Origin: Pseudomonadota bacterium
Lineage (GTDB): Bacteria; SZUA-182; DTGQ01
DNA length: 20,054 bases
Assembly: GCA_030605265.1 (NCBI GenBank)
Contig: JAUWIR010000011.1
Span: 1 to 20,054 of the forward strand
Direction: 5' to 3'
Position numbers and translations under genes: made by a program. Positions 7,731-15,179 of this stretch are shown here, one piece after another. Every line of letters starts with the position of its first letter. Position 1 is the first letter of the stretch. Below the pieces are notes generated by a model. That model was given only the letters and a program-made list of their open reading frames with translations. It was not told the DNA's origin and did no database searches.

Positions 7731-8386
7731 GATTTTTCTCCTGTAAAAAATTTTTGAACAGTTATGATAAGCCTGTTACGAAGTTCAGTAAGACTGGAAA
7801 AATATGGATCTATGGCTGCCAACCCGTCGATGAGTGGAAAGTATTCTTCACCAAATCCTGCAAGCCAGGCTCGAAAATCATCACGCCGTTCAGGGGTTCG
7901 GCGCCTGGCATCGATAAAATGGTAAAAAATACTCCCTATGGACAAATGAGGGATAGTTTGACCTAGTTCTTCAGGATTATGGATGACTCGTCTTGTATCA
8001 AACACTACAACTTGCGATCGGAGAAAGTAAAATTGCCGATCAGCTTTGCTCCAGAGCACTAGTTCGGTTTCATCAAGGCGCTCCTCAATAAGATCAATCA
8101 ACTCCTGTCGAAGATCATCGATTTCGTGATATTCTGTTGGATCAAGCATGCTTAAACGCTCAGCCATTATGGCATCGTGAAGACTATGTCTTACCCAGGC
8201 TGCGAAATCATTGTTATACTCAGGATCATCAAATCGGGGCCTTAGTAAGTTGCCCCAAAAATGGTAATAAATACTTCCCTGATGGATAGTCATAATGTTA
8301 TCTCGAAGTTCACGAAGGTTCTGCGCGCTTTTCCCAGTAGCGATAACCAATAAGGCACAATCTTTTAAACCAAAAGGCTCAGGCAT
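7727..8386 (-). CDS. DUF5752 family protein with two internal repeats, coupled to treT
   Basis: The function is not known to me; I recognise DUF5752 by its sequence and its habit of sitting next to trehalose genes. The 219 residues contain a clear duplication. Repeat 1 has GSIYYHF (37-43), DFAAW (60-64), LDP (81-83) and DLRQEL (91-96). Repeat 2 has GSIFYHF (151-157), DFRAW (170-174), IDP (192-194) and ELRNRL (201-206), with nearly the same spacing. The protein is acidic, has no signal peptide or membrane segment, and shows no catalytic motif I can name. The ATG at 8384-8386 was chosen because GAGAGG lies 5 bases upstream; the GTG at 8390-8392 overlaps that site. The 4-base overlap with treT suggests a regulatory or partner role for TreT, which is inference. 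Confidence 0.85.
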   Translation of the reverse strand: MPEPFGLKDCALLVIATGKSAQNLRELRDNIMTIHQGSIYYHFWGNLLRPRFDDPEYNNDFAAWVRHSLHDAIMAERLSMLDPTEYHEIDDLRQELIDLIEERLDETELVLWSKADRQFYFLRSQVVVFDTRRVIHNPEELGQTIPHLSIGSIFYHFIDARRRTPERRDDFRAWLAGFGEEYFPLIDGLAAIDPYFSSLTELRNRLIITVQKFFTGEKS

Positions 8387-8893
8387 AGGCACCTCTCAAG
8401 GCCAATTTTCTGTTTAGGTTCAATTCCAATCCCCCCCCAAATTATAAAGCTGAACATAATCTATAATACTAACTGTTCTTTTCGATAAATATCAAAAAAA
8501 CATCGTTGAATCACACTTAAAAAAAAGTATATTCGAAAAAAACCAAATGTCAAAAATTAAAAGTCAAAAAAATTAAAAGCTAATAGTTAAAAGAATATAA
8601 TCATAAAAAGCGACTGCAATTTTATATTTTGCTTTTTATGAGGCCATCAACGATACAGTTTTAAAGTATGGGTAAATTTTTAGATTATATTTTATAATGT
8701 GTTATATAGGTGATCTTTGCAAGATGAAATTTTAAGAAGACCATAAAAAAGAAATTATTGCTTTACAATCTAAGAATTAATTATCCAAATTCAACATTTA
8801 TTGATTTATTGATAAATATTATTTTAAGAGCATAGAGCAAAAATTTTCATTTTATTTATGCGGCTCATCAGCTTAACAGCTTAATAGCTGTAT
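8387..8893. other. AT-rich intergenic region between trxB-like gene and the trehalose module
   Basis: No gene is visible. The region contains a C8 homopolymer (8431-8438), AAAAGTCAAAA-type simple sequence around 8545-8590, several TATAAT-like hexamers upstream of the DUF5752 gene without a convincing -35 partner, and one AGCT-type repeat at its left edge. Confidence 0.6.
8861..8892. repeat. AGCT-rich intergenic repeat, locus 1
   Basis: Units read CATCAGCTTAACAGCTTAAT then AGCTGTA, directly after the trxB-like stop codon. The same units, in both orientations, form the larger cluster at 13171-13291. Confidence 0.7.
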
Positions 8894-9799
8894 TTAATAT
8901 GCTTTATGTAAAAATTTAGCTACTTTTAACAGCGCCGTGCACCCTTGCCCTGCAGCAATTGAATATTGGTATTCGTGCACAGAGGAGCAATCCCCTGCTG
9001 CAAATACTCCTTTTACTGAACTATCTGTTTCACAATCAATCATGATGTGTTTATGTTCATCCAGGTCCACAAAGCCCTTTAAGAATTCAGTATTAGGTAT
9101 GCGGCCGATCTGAACAAAAACTCCTTGTACATCGGTCTTTTTCCTTTGTCCGTGCTGTTCATACTCAACACTTTCTACCAGGTCCTCCCCCAGTATAGCA
9201 GTAGTATTTGCTTCAGTGATTACTTCCACATTTTCCTGATTTGCAATTAATTCTATCAGGTATTCGTGGGCGAGAAGCCTTTGATTGATAGTGATGAGAT
9301 AAATTTTGCGGGCAATATTAAGTAAAAAATCAGCTGCCTCCAGGGAAGAATCCCCCCCACCAATTATGGCCACATCTTTTTCCGCAAATAAGGGGCCGTC
9401 ACAAATGGCACAATAGGTCACGCCCCGATTCATCAAACGGGTTTCTCCCGGCACATTTAGTTTTCTGGCCCTTGCTCCTGTAGCTAAAATGATAGATTTT
9501 GTATTATATTCATCTTTCTTAGAGATAACTTTGAACCGATCGCTTTGTTTTTCTATACGGGTAACTTCTTCCCCTTCATGTATAGGGATATTATTGAATT
9601 TAGCTTGTTCTCGTAAAAGCTCATTGAATTCATATCCCGTAGTTTGGACAATACCCGGATAATTGAGTATCCGTCCACTTTCTAAGATTTGTCCTCCAAC
9701 GTCTTTGCTGAGACATATAAAATTCATCTTTTTTCTTGCAGCGTATATTCCGGCAGTTAGCCCTGCAATCCCTGCACCTACAATAATTGTTTCATACAT
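8894..9799 (-). CDS. trxB: Thioredoxin reductase-like flavoprotein (TrxB/AhpF-C type), probably not NADPH-specific
   Basis: This FAD-dependent pyridine nucleotide-disulfide oxidoreductase, 301 residues, would pass electrons to a thioredoxin-like partner. Visible features are the FAD-binding GAGIAG (residues 8-13), GGQILE (35-40), the redox CAIC at Cys130 and Cys133 within TYCAICDGPLF, a second dinucleotide-binding loop GGGDSSLEAA (147-156), and the C-terminal FAD motif GVFAAGDC. NADPH-dependent thioredoxin reductases carry an HRRxxxR motif after the second Rossmann strand. Here that place reads ITINQRLLAHE, with one arginine only. The GVFVQIGRIPNT segment and the lack of HRR resemble the C-terminal part of AhpF, an NADH enzyme, and some ferredoxin- or deeply branching reductases. 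The N-terminal thioredoxin-fold pair of AhpF is absent. No thioredoxin gene is adjacent. GAGG precedes the ATG. Confidence 0.88.
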   Translation of the reverse strand: MYETIIVGAGIAGLTAGIYAARKKMNFICLSKDVGGQILESGRILNYPGIVQTTGYEFNELLREQAKFNNIPIHEGEEVTRIEKQSDRFKVISKKDEYNTKSIILATGARARKLNVPGETRLMNRGVTYCAICDGPLFAEKDVAIIGGGDSSLEAADFLLNIARKIYLITINQRLLAHEYLIELIANQENVEVITEANTTAILGEDLVESVEYEQHGQRKKTDVQGVFVQIGRIPNTEFLKGFVDLDEHKHIMIDCETDSSVKGVFAAGDCSSVHEYQYSIAAGQGCTALLKVAKFLHKAY

Positions 9800-10171
9800 T
9801 TTTCCTCTACCTCTTCTTGATAATTTCCCATCCTTCTCGGGACCCTTGAAAACTACCCCTATTTCATCGGTTAAAGACTATATTTCCCTTGACCAAATAT
9901 ACCCTGAAGATTATAGTTAAGGACTATCATTTTGCGCATTTTCATTAACTAATAATAGAGCTATAACAAGCAGTCCGGAAACTATTTTTCCGTCTCAGTG
10001 AAGAATGCCTTAGAAGAAATTGATTAGACAAAATTTGGCATCTTTCATACACCACGAAAAGTAGTTTACACTTATGACTTTTTATTTTTTTATCTACCAT
10101 GAAGTTATTCCGGGAAAAGAAGGAATTATCCTGTAAATCCTGTCTCGTTTTCTGTAAAGGGGAAAATAGCA
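9800..10171. other. Intergenic region between divergent trxB-like and yjbQ-fragment genes
   Basis: No gene is visible. The trxB-like gene has a purine-rich ribosome site (AGAGGTAGAGG) at its start. A TATAAT hexamer on the minus strand lies near 9910 but lacks a good -35. A degenerate 9-bp-unit repeat occurs at 10128-10146, just before the yjbQ N-terminal fragment. Confidence 0.5.
10128..10146 (+). repeat. 9-bp-unit intergenic repeat, locus 4 (two units)
   Basis: The sequence ATCCTGTAAATCCTGTCTC contains two units of the same family as at 4701-4730. It lies 26 bases upstream of the GTG of the yjbQ fragment. Confidence 0.75.
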
Positions 10172-10342
10172 GTGAAAACCTATAGAAAAGAGTTGTGGTT
10201 TAACACAGCGAATCGCTATGAATTTATTAATATTACTTCACAGGTAGAGGTATGTCTTGCAGAAAGTAAGGTGAAAAAAGGTATATCTTTAAGGGCTAAT
10301 TTAAGTAGCCTAAAAAACCGCGCTTTAGTTGGGATTTTTTAG
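10172..10342 (+). pseudogene. N-terminal fragment of a YjbQ-family gene
   Basis: A GTG-started frame of 56 codons begins VKTYRKELWFN and continues to EFINITSQVE, clearly related to the start of the intact YjbQ protein 240 bases downstream (MKSYRKELWFN, AFINITSQVQ). Similarity ends at about residue 38 (near base 10286). The remaining residues do not resemble YjbQ and the frame stops at TAG 10340-10342. The metal-binding and active-site half is missing, so it cannot be a working YjbQ. AAGGGG about 10 bases upstream shows the ribosome site is still present. It may be the 5' part of the copy whose 3' part lies at 12583-12786, or a separate partial duplication. Confidence 0.8.
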
Positions 10343-10409
10343 AAATTAGAAGGGAATATAAGGAGAATAAGGCAATAATATTAAAACGAAATCAAAGAGG
10401 AACTAAAAC

Positions 10410-10829
10410 ATGAAAAGTTATCGTAAAGAACTCTGGTTCAATATTCCCACACGCAGAGCTTTTATTAATATCACTTCACAAGTACAAGATGTACTTAGGG
10501 AAAGTGGTGTAACAGAAGGCCTTATATTAGTAAACGCAATGCACATCACCGCATCGGTATTTATTAATGACGATGAGACGGGGTTGCATCAAGATTATGA
10601 AAAATGGTTAGAAAAACTGGCTCCCCATGAACCTATCAGCCAATACCAACATAACAGGACAGGAGAAGATAATGGGGATGCCCATTTGAAGCGGCAGGTC
10701 ATGGGCCGGGAAGTAATGGTAGCCGTCACTAATGGACAGCTTGATTTCGGTCCTTGGGAGCAGATTTTTTATGGTGAATTTGATGGCCGCAGGAGAAAGC
10801 GGGTATTAGTGAAAATTATTGGTGAATGA
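10410..10829 (+). CDS. yjbQ: YjbQ family protein (UPF0047; secondary thiamine-phosphate synthase-like)
   Basis: This is the intact member of the local YjbQ set, 139 residues, the normal length. Conserved family blocks are VNAMHITASVFINDDE (residues 41-56), HNRTGEDNGDAHLK (81-94) and GQLDFGPWEQIFYGEFDG (109-126), followed by RRRKRVLVKI. The histidines at 45, 81 and 92 are the likely active-site or metal positions of the family. YjbQ proteins can show weak thiamine-phosphate synthase activity, but the physiological role of the family is not settled. AGAGGAA precedes the ATG. An N-terminal fragment lies upstream and a C-terminal fragment 1.75 kb downstream, both in the same orientation. No thiamine genes are nearby. 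Confidence 0.93.
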   Translation: MKSYRKELWFNIPTRRAFINITSQVQDVLRESGVTEGLILVNAMHITASVFINDDETGLHQDYEKWLEKLAPHEPISQYQHNRTGEDNGDAHLKRQVMGREVMVAVTNGQLDFGPWEQIFYGEFDGRRRKRVLVKIIGE

Positions 10830-11131
10830 TATTTTCAATACATATTACGTATATTACGGATTAAAAATAATTTATTTATTCTTGGTTTGATAGATATGAT
10901 TTATCTCCAAGCTTGTAAATCTTCTGAATTAAATAATCCTTTATCTACGCTAAGCCTTAAACTAAGCATTTAAAATTAGCGTGTTATTGGTAATACGTAT
11001 GTTTTTAATCTATTCTTAGGATAAGATCAGATATTTTGATCCTTCGTGGCTCCTCCCAAAGAGCAAGATTACTTGGGGGAGAATACGCATAATTTATTTA
11101 AAATTTTACCATAAACCATGCTGTGGTTTGG
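10830..11131. other. Intergenic region between convergent yjbQ and porV-like genes
   Basis: No gene is visible. An imperfect stem CTCCCAA / TTGGGGGAG occurs around 11052-11080, and a short perfect hairpin adjoins the porV-like stop codon. Confidence 0.5.
11113..11129 (-). terminator. Possible weak terminator after the porV-like gene
   Basis: AAACCA and TGGTTT form a perfect 6-bp stem with a 5-base loop, two bases past the stop codon. On the transcribed strand it is followed by ATGGTAAAATTTT, so the T tract is interrupted and the stem is not GC-rich. Confidence 0.35.
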
Positions 11132-12034
11132 TTACCACTTATAGGTAATGCCTAGTTGATGAGTAAATTCGTCAACATCGGCATCTGATGGCATATCCAT
11201 CCAATACTGTAAACAGTAATCGATGCTTAGGGGCATTTCTGGTAAGATAAAACCAGTGCCAAAAGTGAAAGCTTTAGCCTCATCCGTTTTAGAGTTAATG
11301 TGGTATAAACCACCCCTCAAAGCTAACATCTCTGTTATCCAGCCCTCAATACCGAATCGCAGATCTTGGCTTACGTCCGTACCCTCATCCTCAGTCTCAC
11401 CTAAAAAATCATATATATCAAAAGTTAGAGTAAGTTTATCATTAGGTTTAAAAGCAATTCCCGGCCTTACATTTATTTTCTGTTTCACATCAAAGAGTTT
11501 TGGCTCATTCAAATTTTGAATAAGTAAACCTGCCGAGAGATTATCCCTTGGTTTCCAAAACATGGCCAAGTCTATCTCTAAAGCAGAATCATCGTCCTTG
11601 ACATTAAAGGATTTAAGGTTTATTTCGAGAGTTCTATTTCGGATATTAAAACCCAAAGATAAATTTCCCCCCACCTCTCTACCGTAGCTGAAGACAAACC
11701 AATGGTCAACAAGTTCAAAAAATGGAGATTGGTCGTAGCCACTGTTAATAAAGGATACTCCTATTGTTCCTACATCTTCAATTGGCTGGGCATAAGCAAT
11801 AAAATCATCATAATTATATTCATCTCTATTGGCAAGGGTCATAGTGTAGGTTATTTGTTTATTTTCCAGTTGTGTCAAGCCCGCTGGATTCCAATAAACC
11901 GAATTAATATCATCCGCCAACCCTGTAAATGCACCGCCCATGGCCATAACTCTGGCCCCTACACATGCAAATGATGGTCTTGATAAACCAAGGATAAAAC
12001 TGATTGCTAAAAGAACTGTTAACAATTTCTTCAT
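11132..12034 (-). CDS. PorV/UPF0164-family outer-membrane beta-barrel protein
   Basis: The 300-residue protein starts with a signal peptide (MKKLLTVLLAISFILGL, likely cleaved near SFA-CVG, residues 22-24). The mature N-terminus has the family hallmark GARVMAMGGAFTGLADDINSVYWNPAGL, close to the PorV/PorQ and UPF0164 consensus (G-A-R-x-x-x-M-G-G-A-x-x-A-x-A-D-D, then Y-W-N-P-A-G-L). The rest alternates polar and hydrophobic residues as barrel strands do, and the chain ends in an aromatic residue (ITYKW), the usual outer-membrane insertion signal. The Cys after Ala23 is not in a standard lipobox, so lipidation is doubtful. AAGGAG precedes the ATG. PorV works with the type IX secretion system in Bacteroidota, but no such partner is seen here, so the family is as far as I would go. 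Confidence 0.82.
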   Translation of the reverse strand: MKKLLTVLLAISFILGLSRPSFACVGARVMAMGGAFTGLADDINSVYWNPAGLTQLENKQITYTMTLANRDEYNYDDFIAYAQPIEDVGTIGVSFINSGYDQSPFFELVDHWFVFSYGREVGGNLSLGFNIRNRTLEINLKSFNVKDDDSALEIDLAMFWKPRDNLSAGLLIQNLNEPKLFDVKQKINVRPGIAFKPNDKLTLTFDIYDFLGETEDEGTDVSQDLRFGIEGWITEMLALRGGLYHINSKTDEAKAFTFGTGFILPEMPLSIDYCLQYWMDMPSDADVDEFTHQLGITYKW

Positions 12035-12582
12035 GCTTCACCTTCTCCTTTTCTTCTCGTGAATTTAAACTTAATATCGTCAAACAACGTGCTAAAAAAT
12101 ATAAGATTTCTCCCTGTGGTTGAAATGACAAATTTGTCAACTTAGGTTTTTAATAAGCCGACATTATCACATCATCAACTAGCAGCCATAATATCAGTAA
12201 ATTTATTTTTTGCCAAATTTTTTTCTAATATCTGGTCAACGCTCTATGATGTGTTTGCCAAATTTTTCTACATTTTTATCGGCTGTGGCCCTTCTAATTT
12301 TCCCTAAGGAAGAATATGATATTAGCATAAAACCACATTACTAATAAATATAGATGATTATAAAGAACAAAAAAATAAGTATTCTAAAGAATATTATTAA
12401 AAATTTGGCAGATAGTATATTTAAACTTATAATTTTTATCAATTAATATAATAAAGATAAAATCAAATGTTCGATGTGTAAAATGAAAATTTTTCATGGA
12501 GTATGTAGCAAATGGAAAAATATTGTTTGGGCATCGATGAAACAGTATCCATAAAAGTTCCTCGACTTCTAAACCAACCCCC
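12035..12582. other. Long intergenic region upstream of the porV-like gene
   Basis: No convincing gene is present. It holds a perfect 14-bp palindrome (12126-12139) and two direct copies of TTGCCAAATTTTT (12210-12222 and 12255-12267). A frame from an ATG near 12515 (MEKYCLGIDETVSIKVPRLL) runs over the yjbQ C-terminal fragment in the wrong frame and is probably not a gene. Confidence 0.5.
12126..12139. promoter_or_regulatory. Perfect 14-bp palindrome upstream of the porV-like gene
   Basis: TGACAAATTTGTCA lies about 90 bases before the porV-like ATG. On the coding strand the adjoining bases make a TTGACA hexamer, but no good -10 follows at 16-18 bases. It is operator-like by symmetry only. Confidence 0.35.
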
Positions 12583-12786
12583 CATGAGCCTTTATCCCAG
12601 TATCTGCACAATCGAACAGGCGAAGACAATGGGGATGCTCACCTTAAACGACAGGTCATGGGAAGAGAAGTAGTCGTAGCCGTTACCAACGGACAGCTTG
12701 ACTTTGGCCCGTGGGAACAGATTTTTTATGGTGAATTTGATGGTAGGCGAAGAAAACGGGTGTTGGTTAAGATAATTGGGGAATAA
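12583..12786 (+). pseudogene. C-terminal fragment of a second YjbQ-family gene
   Basis: Read in frame from 12583, this encodes HEPLSQYLHNRTGEDNGD and on to VKIIGE-stop, matching residues 73-139 of the intact YjbQ with only three amino-acid differences (I/L, Q/L, M/V). By my codon-by-codon count about 34 codons differ synonymously, so this copy diverged for a long time while its protein was conserved. No in-frame start lies upstream of the conserved block, and the preceding bases do not match YjbQ. The first half, including the HITAS block, is therefore gone. Together with the fragment at 10172 it looks like the remains of one broken paralogue. Confidence 0.85.
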
Positions 12787-12796
12787 AAGTTACTAA

Positions 12797-13159
12797 AATA
12801 ATAAATCCAGAAAGAAGAGGTCGTTTGAGTTAAGCGCCCCGCTGATGATCCAAAAGAAGCACCAAGAGGCGCTCAACTCTCCCCCCACTAAATACTGGCA
12901 ACGTACTCATAGAGGTGAGAATCGTAATGAAAAGGATATGAACCCGGCCTTCCAAAAAGTATGTGAACTAGAACAAATCACCCTCATAGAAAAATAACAG
13001 GATTTTCAAAAGTCATTTCAGATTGCCTGGAGCATACATCCACGAGGAGATGGAATCGGTGATAGAAGAAGTTGGGTTCCAAGTAGCTACCTCCGAAGGT
13101 TTTACTATAAGCAGACAGTAAAAGAGCAGCCAAAGGTCCATATCCTTTTAAAGCAATGA
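12797..13159 (+). pseudogene. Decayed coding remnant, identity unknown
   Basis: Three protein-like stretches follow each other in the same direction but in shifted frames. First is an open frame ending at TAA 12995-12997, with MIQKKHQEALNSPPTKYWQR from the ATG at 12845 and ending ELEQITLIEK. Next, about 13005-13110 in another frame, is AYIHEEMESVIEEVGFQV. Last, back in the first frame, is YYKQTVKEQPKVHILLKQ with TGA at 13157-13159. The composition is like a normal soluble protein and unlike random AT-rich sequence. The last part faintly recalls the C-terminus of a class I methyltransferase, but I do not recognise the family. At least two frame changes are needed to join the pieces. Confidence 0.4.
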
Positions 13160-13170
13160 ATTTGATAAAA

Positions 13171-13291
13171 CAGCTTTTAAAACAGCTGATAAGCTCTTAA
13201 GCTGATGAGCTGATAAGAAAAATTCAAATAACTCAATTAGCTATCAGCTCAACAGCTGTTTTTTTAGCTCAACGGCTGTTTTATTAAGCTG
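13171..13291. repeat. AGCT-rich repeat cluster, locus 2
   Basis: Roughly ten units of the type (A/C)AGCTGATAAGCT or TCAGCTCAACAGCTGTT occur in both orientations, so long imperfect stems can form, for example 13190-13228 against 13237-13260. AACAGCTGTT (13251-13260) is a perfect palindrome followed by a T run, and a near copy (AACGGCTGTTTT) follows at 13270-13281. The cluster separates the decayed gene from the 3' end of the AOR gene and could serve as a terminator region for both strands. The same units occur at 8861-8892. Confidence 0.75.
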
Positions 13292-13367
13292 TTTTTTTGT
13301 GCTTAATTACATCATCGGCTTATGGATTCTCTGATATCGGATCTATTCGCTGTTGTGAATTTTTCCT

Positions 13368-15179
13368 TTAATATTTTCCTTTTGGAGGTATCCCTTTTTT
13401 GTCCCATCCTCTTTTTTGGTAGTAGATGTCAAGGAGTTTTTCATACTCTTCAAGATCAATTTTACATCCTTGAAGTTTTCCTGTTTGAACTGCATCCTGT
13501 GTCATTCTCTGGGGCGGGTAATCATGTTGGCGGGTTAATCCGTGTTTAACACCAATAAGGCGAGTCAGGTTATAGATATGTTTTGATTTTTCTAAAAGAT
13601 CATCAAGTGTGGCCTCTTTTCCGGTTACCGCACTATACATTTCCGCATAGCAATGCTCATCTAATTTGAGCTCAATCCAGGGAAGACGGCATACTCCCAA
13701 CATATCAAAAAGCGGACGAAGGGTTTGATGATAAATAACTAAATCCGCTCTTTTTTCATGGGTCCAGTCACCTTTTTCCAATTCCTGAGCAATTGGCCAT
13801 GCCCTGGTATGATGAGCGCCAATGTCTGATGTACCATAGGCCAGGGCCATGGCCATGGAGCCTCTCCCATCATAGGCTGATTGCTCTAATCCTTTTACAT
13901 GAGAGATAATGCGCTCTAATTGGGGATATTTTTTCAGTAGCCCTTGGGTGCCGTCAGCAATAACATTACCAATTCCTTCTCTATTGCTGATTCTATGCAT
14001 TAAATCAAGCGCAGCTTCAGCATTTCCCCATTCAATGGGTTTATTATCAAGGTCCTCTATAGTAAGAAGTCCGCTCTGATAGGCTTCCATAATAACCCCA
14101 ATAAGGTTTCCTGTAGAAATGGTATCAATTCCCAATTCATCACAGAGTTGATTGCCTTTAATAACTGCGGCGTAATCATCAATGCCAAGATTTGAGCCCA
14201 GCATGGCCACAGTTTCATATTCCGGGCCTTCAACAGCAGTGCCGGCATATTTCCCATTTTTTACTACACACACATTGCCACAGGACATGGGGCAGGCAAA
14301 GCAGGCGCTATCATTGATTTTATGCCCCTGATTTATCATTTCATCAGCATTTAACTTATGGGACTTATCAAATACGCCGTCACGGAAATTATAGGTGGGC
14401 ATAAATCCCTGCTCATTGGCGTAATCAATCACCGACATGAGCCCCACTTTTTGCCAGAAGGTAAATAGATCGTGGTTTCGAAGGTAATCATAGGCTTTTT
14501 GACTTACCTGAACCAGACGATTTAAATCATGCACAGGAAGATCATTTGAGCCTCGGATGGCAATGGCTTTAATATTTTTTGAGCCAAGCACAGCGCCCAT
14601 TCCTGTTCTTCCGGCATTTCTTCCCCAATCAACATTGATGCAGGCAAAACGGACAAGGTTTTCCCCTGCAGGGCCGATTACGGCCATCGATACTGTATGG
14701 TCCCCAAGGTGTTCTCTAACTAATCTTTCAGTATCAAGTGCGCTTTTTCCTTTTAATTTTGGGAAAGGAACTATGGAGACTTGATCATTATCAATCCAAA
14801 GGTAGGATAATTCCGGGGCTCTGCCGGTAATAACCAGGCAGTCATATCCGGCTTGGCGTATTTCCACCCCGAAGGAGCCGCCAACACTACTGTCCCCGTA
14901 AGTTCCAGTGGCAGGTTAGATGGAAGCGAAAGAAGTTTTCCCTGATGAGGGAATATACAGCCCGCCTAAGGGGCCGGGAGATATGGCCAGAAGATTTTTA
15001 GGACCAAGAGGGTCAATTTTTCCATTTTTTTTTAAATTGTCATAGACAAATTTGGCATTAAATCCTCGGCCGCCTATGTACTTTTCAGCAAATGCTTCGT
15101 CAAAGGGTTTGACCATTGAGGTGCCGGAGGTTACATCAATGTGGAGAACTTTCCAAAAATAGCCGCTTTTAATCATCAT
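13368..15179 (-). pseudogene. aor: Tungsten-type aldehyde:ferredoxin oxidoreductase, interrupted by one in-frame TAA
   Basis: AOR-family enzymes oxidise aldehydes to acids (or the reverse) with tungstopterin and a [4Fe-4S] cluster, passing electrons to ferredoxin. The N-terminal part reads GYFWKVLHIDVTSG, IGGRGFNAKFVYDNL and PGPLGGLYIPSSGKTSF; the downstream part reads GDSSVGGSFG, IRQAGYDCLVITGRA and NVDWGRNAGRTGMGAVLGSKNIKAIAIRG. The cluster ligands are in CFACPMSC plus a late Cys in GVCRLPW. Both parts are in the same frame, separated by TAA at 14916-14918 within ASI-stop-PATG, where homologues have serine-proline (KSPLTG). One C-to-A change from TCA would explain it. Read through, the length is about 602 residues, normal for the family. 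The ATG at 15177-15179 overlaps the ferredoxin stop and has GGAG upstream. It is either a point-mutated gene or a sequence error; no other damage is visible. Confidence 0.88.

Noticed and set aside
12515..12670. Frame MEKYCLGIDETVSIKVPRLL running over the yjbQ C-terminal fragment
   Set aside because: It reads the conserved YjbQ codons out of frame, so selection there was on the other frame; its ribosome site is weak.
13171..13291. CRISPR array
   Set aside because: The repeated units adjoin each other in both orientations without unique spacers of even length, and no cas gene is near.
14916..14918. Recoded stop codon (selenocysteine or pyrrolysine) in the AOR
   Set aside because: The codon is TAA, not TGA or TAG, and the aligned residue in the family is serine.
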